Part shown: one piece after another, positions 8,559 through 18,266 of the stretch
How the letters are laid out: each line of letters starts with the position of its first letter
Position numbering within the stretch: the stretch's first letter is position 1
Assembly: GCF_024105735.1 (NCBI RefSeq)
Contig: NZ_JAAAML010000005.1
Coordinates: forward strand, 1 to 64,000
Direction: 5' to 3'
Length of the DNA: 64,000 nucleotides
Source: Parahoeflea alexandrii
GTDB lineage: Bacteria > Pseudomonadota > Alphaproteobacteria > Rhizobiales > Rhizobiaceae
Notes under the pieces: generated by a model
The model's input: the letters and a program-made list of their open reading frames with translations, nothing else
Told to the model about the DNA's origin: nothing
The model's database searches: none
Made by a program: the position numbers and the translations under genes

Positions 8559-8576
8559 GACTCAGTGATCTGAGTC
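8559..8576. promoter_or_regulatory. GACTCAG-TGAT-CTGAGTC dyad between the two LuxR-type boxes
   Basis: A perfect 7-bp inverted repeat with a 4-base centre, also 18 bp overall, placed between the two CCCGGC-type boxes. It has the size of a LuxR-family site but different arms, so it could serve the second LuxR protein of the window or another regulator of the divergent rep and trb promoters. Confidence 0.4.
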
Positions 8577-8622
8577 GAACTCAAGCCCCGCTCAGCGGAT
8601 ACCGCGCGAACACTCATCTAAC

Positions 8623-8646
8623 CACCCCGGCAGATCTGCCGGGGTG
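8623..8646. promoter_or_regulatory. LuxR/TraR-type box (copy 2, trb side), perfect palindrome
   Basis: A perfect 24-bp palindrome whose 18-bp core is CCCGGCAGATCTGCCGGG (8626-8643). The central GCAGATCTGC is identical to the centre of the Agrobacterium TraR tra box. It lies 120 bases before the trbB ATG, and is the most likely activator site for the trb operon. Confidence 0.75.
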
Positions 8647-8765
8647 ACCGGTTCCTCTCATTCGATCAAAACCGCAACTCACCCGCAAGTAGCAACGGTG
8701 GATGCGATGCAAACAGGATTTGGCCGTGCCGAGCGGCACCAAAATTCGCCAATTGGAGTGGATCG

Positions 8766-9737
8766 ATGAGCACGAATTCCTCCCATTCCAGGCTGGTCCG
8801 CAAACTGCGTGAAGCGTTGGGTGATGTGATCTGCGCGGCACTCGAGAACGACGATGTCGTTGAAATCATGCTCAACCCGAACGGACGGCTGTTTGTCGAG
8901 CGGCTCGGAGAGGGGATGGCAAGGATTGGCGAGCTGCAGGTGGGCGCGGCCGAGATCATCATCGGCAGCGTTGCACACGCCCTGCAGACAGAGGCGGATG
9001 ACGAACGGCCTATTATTTCTGGCGAACTGCCGATCGGCGGGCATCGGTTCGAGGGACTACTTCCCCCGGTGGTGAGTGCGCCCAGCTTTACGATCCGCCG
9101 GTGCGCATCCCGTCTGATCCCGCTTGCGGACTATGTCAGCAGCGGCGTGATGACCGGGCTTCAAGCAAGCCTCATTCGACGCGCCATTCAGGAACGGCTG
9201 AACATTGTGGTCTCCGGTGGAACGGGGACAGGCAAGACGACATTGGCCAACGCAGTCATCGCCGAAATCGTCCAGTCTGCTCCATCGCATCGGTTGCTCA
9301 TTCTGGAAGACACGGCCGAGATCCAGTGCGCGGCAGAGAACGCAGTTTGCCTGCACACGACCGACAGCACCGACATGGCGCGGCTTCTAAAAAGCACGAT
9401 GCGGCTCCGGCCAGACCGCATCATCGTGGGTGAGGTGCGCGACGGCGCCGCGCTGACGCTCCTCAAGGCTTGGAACACAGGCCACCCAGGCGGGATCACC
9501 ACCATACACGCCAACACCGCCCATTCCGCGCTGCGCCGCCTCGAGCAGCTGACCGCCGAGGTGAGCCAGCAGCCGATGCGGGAAGTGATCGGTGAAGCTG
9601 TCGATCTCGTCGTCTCCATTGAACGAACGGCAACCGGCCGGCGGGTCCGCGACGTGATGCGCGTCAACGGTTTCGACGGGACGACCTACGAAACAGACCA
9701 CAATTCCCAGACCGACGAGGACAGCCATGCCGCATAA
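8766..9737 (+). CDS. trbB: TrbB, VirB11-like secretion ATPase
   Basis: A 323-residue traffic ATPase of the VirB11/TrbB family. It has Walker [17 protein letters not shown] near residue 150, the Asp box ILEDTAEIQ, and the Walker B/His-box region [36 protein letters not shown]. The hexameric enzyme sits on the cytoplasmic side of the inner membrane and powers pilus assembly and substrate transfer. GGAG precedes the ATG. It is the first gene of the trbBCDEJKLFGHI operon; in Ti plasmids traI precedes it, but here the luxI gene lies 17 kb away. Normal length, no defects seen. Confidence 0.94.
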   Translation: MSTNSSHSRLVRKLREALGDVICAALENDDVVEIMLNPNGRLFVERLGEGMARIGELQVGAAEIIIGSVAHALQTEADDERPIISGELPIGGHRFEGLLPPVVSAPSFTIRRCASRLIPLADYVSSGVMTGLQASLIRRAIQERLNIVVSGGTGTGKTTLANAVIAEIVQSAPSHRLLILEDTAEIQCAAENAVCLHTTDSTDMARLLKSTMRLRPDRIIVGEVRDGAALTLLKAWNTGHPGGITTIHANTAHSALRRLEQLTAEVSQQPMREVIGEAVDLVVSIERTATGRRVRDVMRVNGFDGTTYETDHNSQTDEDSHAA

Positions 9738-10101
9738 TTTCCGCCGAAACGCCTCGATGGGAGCCATAGTTGCCGTGCTTTGCATTGCAGTCGCTTCTCC
9801 AGCCCTCGCAAGTTCTGGTGGTGGCCTCCCATGGGAGGGGCCGCTCCAGCAGATCCAGGAATCTATTACCGGCCCGGTTGCCGGCTTTATCGCGCTCGCC
9901 GCTGTCGCTGTCGCCGGCGGCATGCTGATCTTCGGCGGCGAACTCAACGACTTCGCGCGACGGCTGATGTATGTCGTGCTTGTCGCCGGTATTCTGCTTG
10001 GCGCGACCCAGATCGTCGGACTGTTCGGCGCATCGGGCGCCTCGATCGGCCTCCCAGATCAGGTGACCCCGGGCGGGCGAGGGGAGGGGACTGATGGCTG
10101 A
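9727..10101 (+). CDS. trbC: TrbC, VirB2-like prepilin
   Basis: A 124-residue pilin precursor: an N-terminal signal ([20 protein letters not shown]), then two hydrophobic helices ([20 protein letters not shown] and [20 protein letters not shown]). In the TrbC family the processed subunit is cyclised and polymerises into the conjugative pilus. The start overlaps the trbB stop by 11 bases. The Gly/Ala-rich mature region and the operon position make the call firm. Confidence 0.9.
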   Translation: MPHNFRRNASMGAIVAVLCIAVASPALASSGGGLPWEGPLQQIQESITGPVAGFIALAAVAVAGGMLIFGGELNDFARRLMYVVLVAGILLGATQIVGLFGASGASIGLPDQVTPGGRGEGTDG

Positions 10102-10393
10102 AGCCGGCGCACCCCTTTCCCGCTCGCCCATCCATCGCGCATTGTCGCGGCCGAACCATCTGATGGGCGCCGACCGCGAACTCGTGCTTCTGACCGGGCT
10201 CGCCACGGTCATTCTCATCTTCGTGGTGCTGACCTGGTTCTCGGTAATGCTGGGCATTGCGATCTGGATCGCCGTTGTCGAGATCCTCCGGATTATGGCC
10301 AAGGCCGATCCGATGATGCGGCAGGTCTATCTGCGCCACATCGGCTATCGGCCGGCCTACCGGCCGACATCTTCGCCATGGCGGAGGTACTGA
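10094..10393 (+). CDS. trbD: TrbD, VirB3-like inner-membrane protein
   Basis: A 99-residue VirB3-type protein with the motif [22 protein letters not shown] followed by two adjacent hydrophobic helices ([33 protein letters not shown]). VirB3 proteins associate with the VirB4-type ATPase and the pilin at the inner membrane. It overlaps the trbC end by 8 bases and is followed 6 bases later by trbE, as expected. Confidence 0.9.
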   Translation: MAEAGAPLSRSPIHRALSRPNHLMGADRELVLLTGLATVILIFVVLTWFSVMLGIAIWIAVVEILRIMAKADPMMRQVYLRHIGYRPAYRPTSSPWRRY

Positions 10394-10399
10394 CCTCTC

Positions 10400-12844
10400 A
10401 TGGTAGCGCTCAAGCAATTCCGAAACTCAAAACCGTCGTTTTCCGACCTGTTGCCCTATGCAGGCCTGGTCGCCGACGGGATTATCCTGCTGAAGGACGG
10501 CTCACTGATGGCGGGCTGGTATTTTGCGGGGCCGGATTCGGAAAGCTCGACCAATGTCGAGCGCAACGAGGTGTCGCGCCAGATCAACGCGGTCCTTTCG
10601 CGGCTCGGGACCGGCTGGATGATTCAGGTCGAGGCGGTCCGCGTTCCGACGACGGCCTATCCGGCACGGAACGCCTGCCACTTCCCAGATCCTGTCACAC
10701 GGGCGATCGACGAAGAGCGTCGCGCACATTTCGAGGCGGAGCGCGGCCACTACGAGAGCCAGCACGCCCTTGTTCTGACCTATCGACCGCCGGAACCGCG
10801 CCGGTCGACCATGGCGCGGTACGTCTTTTCCGACGAGGCAAGCCGATCGGAGACCTATGCGAACCGCGTCCTCAATTTGTTCCAGACCTCGATCCGTGAG
10901 GTCGAGCAGTATCTCGGCAACGTGCTTTCGATCCGGCGCATGGTGACACGCACAGTTAGCGATCCTCAGACAGGAAGCGAGGCGCGCTATGACGAGCTCT
11001 TCCAGTTCATCCGCTTCTGTATCCTCGGTGAGAACTACCCCGTCCGCCTGCCGGCGATCCCGATGTATCTCGACTGGCTGGTCACCGCCGAGTTCCATCA
11101 TGGGCTTTCCCCGATGGTCGATGGCACCTATCTGACTGTGGTTGCTATTGATGGATTCCCGGCCGAGAGCTGGCCGGGGATCCTCAATTCACTCGACCTG
11201 ATGCCGCTCACCTATCGATGGTCGAGCCGTTTCATGTTTCTCGACGATCAGGAGGCACGCCAGAAGCTCGAGCGCACGCGCAAGAAGTGGCAGCAGAAAG
11301 TCCGGCCATTCTTCGACCAGCTCTTCCAGACCCAAAGCAGCTCGGTCGATCAGGACGCCATGAAGATGGTGGCCGAAACCGAGGACGCGATCGCCGCCGC
11401 CTCGTCGCAGCTTGTCGCCTATGGCTATTACACGCCGGTCATCGTCATGTTCGACACCGACGAAGCTCGTCTGCGCGGTCAAGCGGAGGCTGTCCGACGG
11501 CTCATCCAGGCAGAAGGCTTCGGCGCCCGTATCGAGACGCTCAATGCCACCGAGGCCTATCTCGGCAGCCTGCCCGGCAATACCTATGCCAATGTCCGCG
11601 AACCTCTCATAAACACAAGCAATCTCGCCGACCTCATTCCGGTCAATTCCGTATGGGCGGGCAGTGCGACCGCCACATGCCCGTTCTATCGTCCCAATGC
11701 CCCGCCGCTGATGCAGGTCGCCAGCGGCTCGTCTCCCTTCCGGTTGAACCTGCATGTCGACGATGTCGGCCATACGCTGATCTTCGGGCCGACGGGGTCG
11801 GGCAAGTCGACCCTGCTGGCGCTGATCGCGGCACAGTTCCGGCGGTATGATGGGGCCCAAATCTTCGCCTTTGATAAAGGCAAGTCGCTCTACCCGCTGA
11901 CCAAGGCCGCCGGCGGCGATCACTACGAGATCGGGGCAGGGGAGGGTGCGCTCGCATTCTGCCCGCTGGCCGAGCTTTCGACCGACGGGGACCGGGCATG
12001 GGCAGCCGAATGGGTCGAAACGCTTGTTTCCATGCAGGGCGTGACAATCACACCCGACCATCGCAACGCGATCGCTCGTCAGATAGCCCTGATGGCCCAG
12101 GCGCGCGGCCGATCTCTCTCGGACTTCGTGAGCGGTGTTCAGATGCGTGAGATCAAGACGGCTTTGCATCATTACACGGTCGACGGTCCGATGGGACAGC
12201 TCCTAGATGCCGAGCAAGACGGGCTGACGCTTGGGATGTTCCAGACCTTCGAGGTCGAGGAACTCATGAATATGGGCGAGCGCAATCTCGTCCCCGTCCT
12301 TCTCTATCTCTTCCGCAGGATCGAGAAGCGCCTGACCGGGAACCCAAGCCTGATCATCCTTGATGAGGCCTGGCTGATGCTCGGCCACGCAACGTTCCGT
12401 GACAAGATCAGGGAATGGCTCAAGGTCCTGCGAAAGGCCAACTGCGCCGTCGTTCTCGCCACACAGTCGATCTCGGATGCCGAGCAGTCCGGTATAATCG
12501 ACGTGCTCAAGGAAAGCTGTCCGACCAAGATATGCCTGCCGAATGGCGCCGCGCGTGAATCCGGAACCCGCGAATTCTACGAACGGATCGGCTTTAACGA
12601 GCGGCAGATCGAGATCGTCGCAACCGCCATTCCGAAGCGGGAATACTACGTCGCGTCTCCAGAAGGGCGGCGTCTGTTCGACATGACACTTGGACCCGTC
12701 GCGCTCGCCTTTATCGGTGCGTCGGGCAGGCAAGATCTCAAGCACATCAATGAACTCAGCCAACAGCATGGACCGGAATGGTCCATACACTGGTTGCGGA
12801 CAAGGGGAGTGGACAATGCGAAACGCATTCTCTCGATCGACTAA
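10400..12844 (+). CDS. trbE: TrbE, VirB4-like conjugative ATPase
   Basis: An 814-residue VirB4/TrbE ATPase of normal length. The N-terminal CagE/TrbE/VirB domain is followed by a RecA-like ATPase: Walker A FGPTGSGKSTLLALIAAQ at about residue 463, Walker B NPSLIILDEAWLMLG near 651, and ATQSISDAEQSGIID. It energises pilus biogenesis at the inner membrane together with TrbB. The stop lies beyond the trbJ start, giving a 29-base overlap and likely translational coupling. No frameshift or missing motif. Confidence 0.94.
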   Translation: MVALKQFRNSKPSFSDLLPYAGLVADGIILLKDGSLMAGWYFAGPDSESSTNVERNEVSRQINAVLSRLGTGWMIQVEAVRVPTTAYPARNACHFPDPVTRAIDEERRAHFEAERGHYESQHALVLTYRPPEPRRSTMARYVFSDEASRSETYANRVLNLFQTSIREVEQYLGNVLSIRRMVTRTVSDPQTGSEARYDELFQFIRFCILGENYPVRLPAIPMYLDWLVTAEFHHGLSPMVDGTYLTVVAIDGFPAESWPGILNSLDLMPLTYRWSSRFMFLDDQEARQKLERTRKKWQQKVRPFFDQLFQTQSSSVDQDAMKMVAETEDAIAAASSQLVAYGYYTPVIVMFDTDEARLRGQAEAVRRLIQAEGFGARIETLNATEAYLGSLPGNTYANVREPLINTSNLADLIPVNSVWAGSATATCPFYRPNAPPLMQVASGSSPFRLNLHVDDVGHTLIFGPTGSGKSTLLALIAAQFRRYDGAQIFAFDKGKSLYPLTKAAGGDHYEIGAGEGALAFCPLAELSTDGDRAWAAEWVETLVSMQGVTITPDHRNAIARQIALMAQARGRSLSDFVSGVQMREIKTALHHYTVDGPMGQLLDAEQDGLTLGMFQTFEVEELMNMGERNLVPVLLYLFRRIEKRLTGNPSLIILDEAWLMLGHATFRDKIREWLKVLRKANCAVVLATQSISDAEQSGIIDVLKESCPTKICLPNGAARESGTREFYERIGFNERQIEIVATAIPKREYYVASPEGRRLFDMTLGPVALAFIGASGRQDLKHINELSQQHGPEWSIHWLRTRGVDNAKRILSID

Positions 12845-13616
12845 AATAGCCGTCGCGGCTCTGACGGTGGCCGCGTGGTTGCCGATCGTTCATGCCGATG
12901 CCGGCACCGTGACGGGCGGGGCGACCGAATGGACGCAGATCCTGAACAATACCGAGCTTGTCAGTCTCGTCGGGCAGTCGACCGAGCAGATCGGCAATCA
13001 GGTGACGCAGATCACGCAGTTGGCGGAGCAGATCCAGAACCAGCTGAAGATCTACGAAAACATGCTCCAGAACACGCTGACGCTTCCGAACCAGGTCTGG
13101 GGTCAGGTGGAAAGCGATCTCAACAGGCTACGCGGCCTCGTCAATCAGGGTCAGTCGATTGCTTTCTCAATGGGCAATGCTGACGATGTGCTTCGGCAGC
13201 GTTTCCAAAGTTTTGCCGATTTCAAGTCGGGGCTCACCAGCGGCGAGACGTTTTCCGCAAATTATCAGACCTGGTCGGACACCAATCGCGACACGATTGC
13301 CGCAACGCTCAAGGCTGCAGGTCTAACCGCGGACCAGTTCAGCTCCGAGGAAGCGACGATGAGCCAGTTGCGGTCGATGTCCCAAAACGCGGTCGGTCAA
13401 ATGCAAGCGCTTCAGCTCGGCCACCAGATTGCGGCCCAACAGGTCGCTCAGGCCCAGAAACTGCGGGGACTCGTCTCCCAGCAGGTGACGATGATGGGCA
13501 CCTGGTATCAGTCCGAACAAGCGGCCAAAGATCTCGCCCAGAACCGTCGCGAGGAATTCTTCAATTCAACCGCGCCCTCCACCTCGGGCGGACAGAAAAT
13601 GGAGCCGCGCTGGTGA
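12816..13616 (+). CDS. trbJ: TrbJ, VirB5-like pilus-tip/periplasmic protein
   Basis: A 266-residue exported protein with signal peptide (AVAALTVAAWLPIVHADAG) and long glutamine-rich helical stretches (QIGNQVTQITQLAEQIQNQL, QALQLGHQIAAQQVAQAQKL) typical of TrbJ/VirB5, which form the pilus tip and contribute to adhesion. I chose ATG 12816, preceded by AAGGGGAGTGG, rather than longer in-frame starts inside trbE. The stop overlaps the trbK GTG. Confidence 0.88.
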   Translation: MRNAFSRSTKIAVAALTVAAWLPIVHADAGTVTGGATEWTQILNNTELVSLVGQSTEQIGNQVTQITQLAEQIQNQLKIYENMLQNTLTLPNQVWGQVESDLNRLRGLVNQGQSIAFSMGNADDVLRQRFQSFADFKSGLTSGETFSANYQTWSDTNRDTIAATLKAAGLTADQFSSEEATMSQLRSMSQNAVGQMQALQLGHQIAAQQVAQAQKLRGLVSQQVTMMGTWYQSEQAAKDLAQNRREEFFNSTAPSTSGGQKMEPRW

Positions 13617-13822
13617 ACAGGTCCATCATTTTCATGGCGATCGTCCTCACAGTTATCGGAATCGGCGGAATTGTTGTTTGGCAGATCGTGATGCCCTCCG
13701 ATCCCACTTCGCATGTCAGCACATCAGCGCCGGCACCACAGATATTCAACACGACGGGCGGGCAGGAGATGCGTCCGTGCTGGAAGACAGATGAAGGTGA
13801 GGGCGATGAGGCGGAAAACTAA
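13613..13822 (+). CDS. trbK: TrbK-like small membrane protein (entry exclusion)
   Basis: A 69-residue protein starting with GTG that overlaps the trbJ stop. It has one N-terminal hydrophobic segment (IIFMAIVLTVIGIGGIVVW) and a short periplasmic tail with a late Cys (MRPCW). In IncP and Ti systems TrbK lies at this position and excludes redundant mating pairs; the IncP protein is a lipoprotein, whereas no lipobox is visible here. Assignment rests on position and topology more than sequence. Confidence 0.72.
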   Translation: MNRSIIFMAIVLTVIGIGGIVVWQIVMPSDPTSHVSTSAPAPQIFNTTGGQEMRPCWKTDEGEGDEAEN

Positions 13823-14969
13823 GGCCTTCTTTGCAGCTGCGCTCGCGCTCGCCCTGTTTGCAGGGCCCGCGTTTGCCCAAGAAGGCGCGCTACTGACCGA
13901 TCTAGAGAACGAGATCGCAAGTGCTGCCCAGGGATGGCAGAGCACAATCCTGAACGCGGCGCGGTCGCTCTTCTGGATCCTCGCTGGCATCGAGGTCGGG
14001 ATCGCGGCGGTGTGGCTGGCGATCTCGGCGGCCTCGCTCGACACCTGGTTTGCGGAGCTTGTCCGCCGCATCATGTTCATCGGCCTCTTCGTTTTCATAC
14101 TTGAGCAAGGGCCCGACTTTGCAAAGGCCGTGGTTGACAGCCTGTACCAGATCGGCGCCGGCGGCGGTTCTGCATCGCCCGCCAATGTCTTCAATGCCGG
14201 TCTGCAGGTGGCAAGTGCCATGTCAGCCAAGGCCCAGTTCGGCCTGTTCGAGGATAACGCTCTGGCGATCGCCGCTGTCTTCGCAATGGTGGTCGTGGTC
14301 ATCACTTTCAGCCTGGTTGCGGCAATCTTCGTTGCCGTCATGGCGGAAATGTATGTCGGACTGCTCGCCGGCATGATCATGCTCGGGCTCGGCGGGTCGA
14401 GCTACACGAAAGATTTTTCGGTCCGGTATCTCGTCTACGCTTTCTCCGTTGGCATGAAACTGATGGCGCTCGTGATGATCGCGAGGATTGGCTCTGAAGT
14501 CCTGATCGGCCTCGCCAATACGCCATCAAACAGCGACGAATTCCTCTCGACGCTGGCGATCGCCGGCATCTCTGTCGTGGTGTTCGTCATCGCCATGTAT
14601 GTGCCGAACATTGTGCAGGGTATGGTGCAGGGCGTTTCCGTAACGGGCGGCATGGAAGCCATACGCCATGGCGGGCAGGCCGCGAGCTTTGCCGCCGGAG
14701 GAGCTGCGCTCGCCACGGGCGGGGCGAGGGCAGGGGCCGCGGCCTATTCCAATGCCCGCACCGGCGGCAGCTCGTTCGGTGCGGCCGCACTCAAGGGCAT
14801 GGCAAGCGGTGTCGGCGCGGCTGGAGGTGCCGTTGCATCTGCTTCGCGTGACAAGGCGATCGGGGTGCCCGGCACCTGGGGCGCGTCGACGCTTGGTCTT
14901 GCCAACGCCAAGCTCGATCAAGGTCAGGGTCGTCCTGGCCCGAGCCCGAACCGTGACGAGAAAGCGTGA
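13806..14969 (+). CDS. trbL: TrbL, VirB6-like polytopic membrane protein
   Basis: A 387-residue protein with signal peptide ([18 protein letters not shown]), about six hydrophobic segments between residues 40 and 290, and a Gly/Ala/Ser-rich C-terminal tail ([16 protein letters not shown]...). This is the VirB6/TrbL architecture: the inner-membrane channel component of the secretion system. ATG 13806 with AAGGTGAGG upstream is preferred over ATG 13791 and over the longer frame starting in trbK. It overlaps trbK by 17 bases and trbF by 4. Confidence 0.9.
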   Translation: MRRKTKAFFAAALALALFAGPAFAQEGALLTDLENEIASAAQGWQSTILNAARSLFWILAGIEVGIAAVWLAISAASLDTWFAELVRRIMFIGLFVFILEQGPDFAKAVVDSLYQIGAGGGSASPANVFNAGLQVASAMSAKAQFGLFEDNALAIAAVFAMVVVVITFSLVAAIFVAVMAEMYVGLLAGMIMLGLGGSSYTKDFSVRYLVYAFSVGMKLMALVMIARIGSEVLIGLANTPSNSDEFLSTLAIAGISVVVFVIAMYVPNIVQGMVQGVSVTGGMEAIRHGGQAASFAAGGAALATGGARAGAAAYSNARTGGSSFGAAALKGMASGVGAAGGAVASASRDKAIGVPGTWGASTLGLANAKLDQGQGRPGPSPNRDEKA

Positions 14970-15640
14970 CAGAGACCATGGCCAAAACACATCCCCCCGA
15001 AAACCCCTATCTCGCCGCACGTCAGGAATGGAACGAGCGTTACGGCTCCTATGTCAAGGCGGCGGCTGCCTGGCGGATCGTCGGTATCACCGGCATGTTC
15101 ATGGCGGTGATCGGGTTCTCCTACGCGCTTTATCAAAGCACTCAGGTCAAGCTTGTTCCCTACATCGTGGAAGTCGACAAGCTCGGGACCGCCGCGACCA
15201 TCGGGTTTCCGCAGCAGATCGAATATGCCGACGCCAGGGTAGTACGTGCGACGCTTGGAAGTTTCGTATCGAACTTTCGCTCGGTCACACCCGACGCGAT
15301 AGTGCAGAAGCAATACATCGACCGCACTTATGCGCTGCTGAGATCATCGGACCCGGCGACCGAGAAGGTGAATGCCTGGTTCCGCAACAACTCGCCGTTC
15401 GACAGGGCAAGATCGAAGACAGTTGCCATCGAGGTCACCAACATCGTGCCGCTTTCCCACCAGAGCTACCAGATCGATTGGACGGAATATGAGCGGGACC
15501 GCAAGGGCAAGGAGATCAGTACCAGGCGGTTCCGAGGCGTCGCCACGGTGGCGTTGACCCCGCCACAGGACGAGGCGGTCATACGGCTGAACCCCATCGG
15601 CCTCTACCTCAAGGATTTTGACTGGACAGCGCAGTTGTGA
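14966..15640 (+). CDS. trbF: TrbF, VirB8-like assembly factor
   Basis: A 224-residue VirB8-type protein: short cytoplasmic N-terminus with the typical [25 protein letters not shown], one transmembrane helix ([20 protein letters not shown]), and the periplasmic NTF2-like domain ([13 protein letters not shown]...[18 protein letters not shown]). It nucleates the inner-membrane complex. The GTG at 14966 overlaps the trbL stop; ATG 14978 is an alternative start giving four fewer residues. Confidence 0.92.
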   Translation: MTETMAKTHPPENPYLAARQEWNERYGSYVKAAAAWRIVGITGMFMAVIGFSYALYQSTQVKLVPYIVEVDKLGTAATIGFPQQIEYADARVVRATLGSFVSNFRSVTPDAIVQKQYIDRTYALLRSSDPATEKVNAWFRNNSPFDRARSKTVAIEVTNIVPLSHQSYQIDWTEYERDRKGKEISTRRFRGVATVALTPPQDEAVIRLNPIGLYLKDFDWTAQL

Positions 15641-15660
15641 GCGCGCGCAAGGATAGCAAC

Positions 15661-16485
15661 ATGAAGAAAAACATGCCCCCCGCCATCACGCTTTGCGCTG
15701 GCGTTATCGCCGCAGCCTCAAGCTTGCCGGTTTCCGCTGAGCCACTCAGCAACAATGAAGCCCGCGGGACACAGCTTTCTGGACAGTGGCAGCACAGCCG
15801 GGGCGTTGTAACGCGAGGGCCGGACGGGAAGGTGATCTTCCTCTATGGCGAGGTCCAACCCTCGGTCGTCTGCTCGCCGTTACAGGTCTGCGATATCGAA
15901 CTTCAGGCCGGCGAGATCGTTCGGGACGTCCTTGTCGGCGACACGGTACGGTGGAAGGTCGATCCGGCAACATCCGGAGCGCCGAACGGACAGGCAGTGC
16001 ATCTGATCGTCAAACCTGCCGAGGCCGGGCTCATGACGTCGATGGTCGTGACCACCTCGCGGAGGACCTATCACATCCAGCTCAAGTCTCATCCGACCCA
16101 GTACATGGCCCGTGTCGGCTTCGACTACCCCGAGGACATCAATGCACGCTTCGCCGAGATCAACGCACGGATCGAAGCGAGCGTCGTTCCCGGCGCCGGC
16201 GTTCCCGCCGACCAGCTCGACTTCTCTTTCCATGTCAGCGGGTCCGCGCGCTGGCGGCCGACCCGAATCTATAGCGACGGCATGAAGACCTTCATCCAGT
16301 TTCCGTCTTCGCTTTCCGGTCAGGATGCACCGGTACTGTTCGTCGTCTCCGGCGGCAATAACCGGATCGTCAACTACCGGATGAAGGGAACAATGATGGT
16401 GGTCGACTACAATATCGATCGAGCGATCCTCGTCTCGGGCGTCGGGCGCCAGCGGCAGAAGATCAAAATCCGGCGGGGAGGGTAG
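15661..16485 (+). CDS. trbG: TrbG, VirB9-like outer-membrane core protein
   Basis: A 274-residue periplasmic/outer-membrane protein with a signal peptide ([20 protein letters not shown]), the N-terminal VirB9 beta domain ([23 protein letters not shown]...LQAGEIVRD) and the C-terminal domain ([39 protein letters not shown]). With TrbH and TrbI it forms the core ring spanning the outer membrane. ATG 15661 has AAGGA upstream; a GTG at 15637 overlapping the trbF stop is also possible. Confidence 0.92.
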   Translation: MKKNMPPAITLCAGVIAAASSLPVSAEPLSNNEARGTQLSGQWQHSRGVVTRGPDGKVIFLYGEVQPSVVCSPLQVCDIELQAGEIVRDVLVGDTVRWKVDPATSGAPNGQAVHLIVKPAEAGLMTSMVVTTSRRTYHIQLKSHPTQYMARVGFDYPEDINARFAEINARIEASVVPGAGVPADQLDFSFHVSGSARWRPTRIYSDGMKTFIQFPSSLSGQDAPVLFVVSGGNNRIVNYRMKGTMMVVDYNIDRAILVSGVGRQRQKIKIRRGG

Positions 16486-16488
16486 GGG

Positions 16489-16965
16489 ATGTCGAAACTC
16501 CTCTCTTATGTTCGTTTTTCCGCCGCCTTCCTTTGCCTTGTCCTGCTGGCAGCTTGCCAGACAAAGGGGGGCCCGGGATTGATTCAAAGCGCAGTCACCG
16601 CCGAACTCTCAACCGAAGCCGCAAGCTCGATTGCCGCGGACATGGTGGAGCAGCTCGCGGAGCATATTGGACCCGGAAGCACAACCATTGCACTCCGCGG
16701 CAATGACATCGTGTTCGGCCCGGCGCTCGAGACGTCCTTGCGGGAAAAAGGTTATGCCGTTGTGACCGACCAGGCGACCACTCAAGCGGCAGTCGAACCG
16801 CTGGCCTATAGCATCGATCCGTTCGCAGACGGTGTGCTTGCGCGTATCTCGACCTTGAAGGTCGAGCTCACCCGGATGTACACACTCGGTACGACCGGTG
16901 CGAACGGAGCGGTACCCGCAAGTCCCTTGTCCGTCATGCAGCGGAGATCGGCGGGCAGGTCATGA
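16489..16965 (+). CDS. trbH: TrbH, VirB7-like lipoprotein
   Basis: A 158-residue lipoprotein with a clear lipobox LLAAC (lipidated Cys near residue 23) after a hydrophobic signal. The remainder (IAADMVEQLAEHIGPGSTTIAL...) matches the TrbH family, which stabilises the outer-membrane core. It begins 3 bases after trbG and its stop overlaps the trbI ATG by 4 bases. Confidence 0.85.
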   Translation: MSKLLSYVRFSAAFLCLVLLAACQTKGGPGLIQSAVTAELSTEAASSIAADMVEQLAEHIGPGSTTIALRGNDIVFGPALETSLREKGYAVVTDQATTQAAVEPLAYSIDPFADGVLARISTLKVELTRMYTLGTTGANGAVPASPLSVMQRRSAGRS

Positions 16966-18266
16966 CACAATCGCTGAAGCTTGGTGGCGCCGGTGCCGAG
17001 AGTGGGCCAAGAATTCGCAGATTGAATCGTGTGCCGATCATCGTTGCGATCATCCTCGTCGTGGTCTTTCTGGCGGCGATTTTCTTTGGCCTATCCTCAA
17101 GGGGATTGCATTTCGGGGACCGGCAGATCGACACGTCGTCGTCGCAACCAGCCTCCAATGATGCCGAAAGGCTCAAACAGGGCGTACCCGACGGGATCAT
17201 CGGCGAGCCGAAGGTCATTTCGATGCAACCGACGCCAGCGGTCGAAAGAGAAGAACCTACGCGTAACCCGTTCACTCCACCCGACCAGAATTTTCAGAAG
17301 ACACCAACGCCGCAAACCCCAGCCCTCGAGCCTGAGGCCGTGTGGCGCGCCCGGCTTGAGCGCGAGCAGGAAGAACAGATGCTCCGCGAATATCACCGCC
17401 AGCAGATGGCAAGCATTCAGGCCGAGGAAGCCGCGGCCAATTCGCCGACAGCCGTCAATCTCAAAGGCCTCAATAACGAGAATGCGACGCCGGTCGCAGC
17501 ATCACAACAGTCCGCATCGCCTGCAGGAACTTCAGGCAGTGCGATGGATCTATATGGCACTGCGTTGCAGGCCGGTTTTGGTGGACAGAATACCGATCCG
17601 AACGGGCAGGTTGGGAAGGCGCAGTTTTTCAACCAGGATATCGCTGATCTCGGCTACCTGCCGAATTCGGTTGTTCCGCAAATGTCACCATTTGAACTCA
17701 AACGGGGATCAGTCATTCCGGCGACGCTCGTCACCGGTGTCAACTCCGATCTTCCCGGCCGCATCACTGCCCAGGTATCGCAAAACGTCTACGACAGCGC
17801 GACCGGCCGGCGACTGCTCATCCCGCAAGGGGCAAAGCTGTTCGGGCGCTACGATTCCGATGTATCGTTCGGGCAAAACCGGGTGCTCGTCGTCTGGACC
17901 GATATCATCTTTCCAAACGGATCAACGCTGCAGATCGACGGCATGGCTGGCACCGATGCCGCCGGCTATGGCGGGTTCAACGACAAGGTCAACAACCACT
18001 ATCTCCAGACATTTGGCTCGGCGATCCTCGTCGCCCTGATTGGCGCAGGGACGGACATGCTGCTCCCGAAAGACACCAGCACCGCGACGACGACGGACAG
18101 CGCCGCGGATGCTGCCAGGCGGTCCTTTGCCGAAACCTTCGGACAGATCTCGCAGGAAACCGTGTCGAAAAACCTCAATGTCCAGCCCATGCTCGAAATC
18201 AGGCCGGGCTATCGGTTCAACGTCCTGGTCGATCAGGACATCGTTTTCCCAAAAGCCTATCAATGA
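16962..18266 (+). CDS. trbI: TrbI, VirB10-like core protein
   Basis: A 434-residue VirB10 homologue. A cytoplasmic N-terminus is followed by one membrane helix (VPIIVAIILVVVFLAAIFFG), a Pro/Gln/Glu-rich periplasmic linker with a coiled-coil stretch (ARLEREQEEQMLREYHRQQM), and the C-terminal beta-barrel domain (LKRGSVIPATLVTGVNSDLPG, IPQGAKLFGRYDSDVSFGQNR). VirB10 proteins bridge both membranes and gate the channel. Its stop overlaps the next luxR-type gene by 4 bases. Confidence 0.93.
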   Translation: MTQSLKLGGAGAESGPRIRRLNRVPIIVAIILVVVFLAAIFFGLSSRGLHFGDRQIDTSSSQPASNDAERLKQGVPDGIIGEPKVISMQPTPAVEREEPTRNPFTPPDQNFQKTPTPQTPALEPEAVWRARLEREQEEQMLREYHRQQMASIQAEEAAANSPTAVNLKGLNNENATPVAASQQSASPAGTSGSAMDLYGTALQAGFGGQNTDPNGQVGKAQFFNQDIADLGYLPNSVVPQMSPFELKRGSVIPATLVTGVNSDLPGRITAQVSQNVYDSATGRRLLIPQGAKLFGRYDSDVSFGQNRVLVVWTDIIFPNGSTLQIDGMAGTDAAGYGGFNDKVNNHYLQTFGSAILVALIGAGTDMLLPKDTSTATTTDSAADAARRSFAETFGQISQETVSKNLNVQPMLEIRPGYRFNVLVDQDIVFPKAYQ

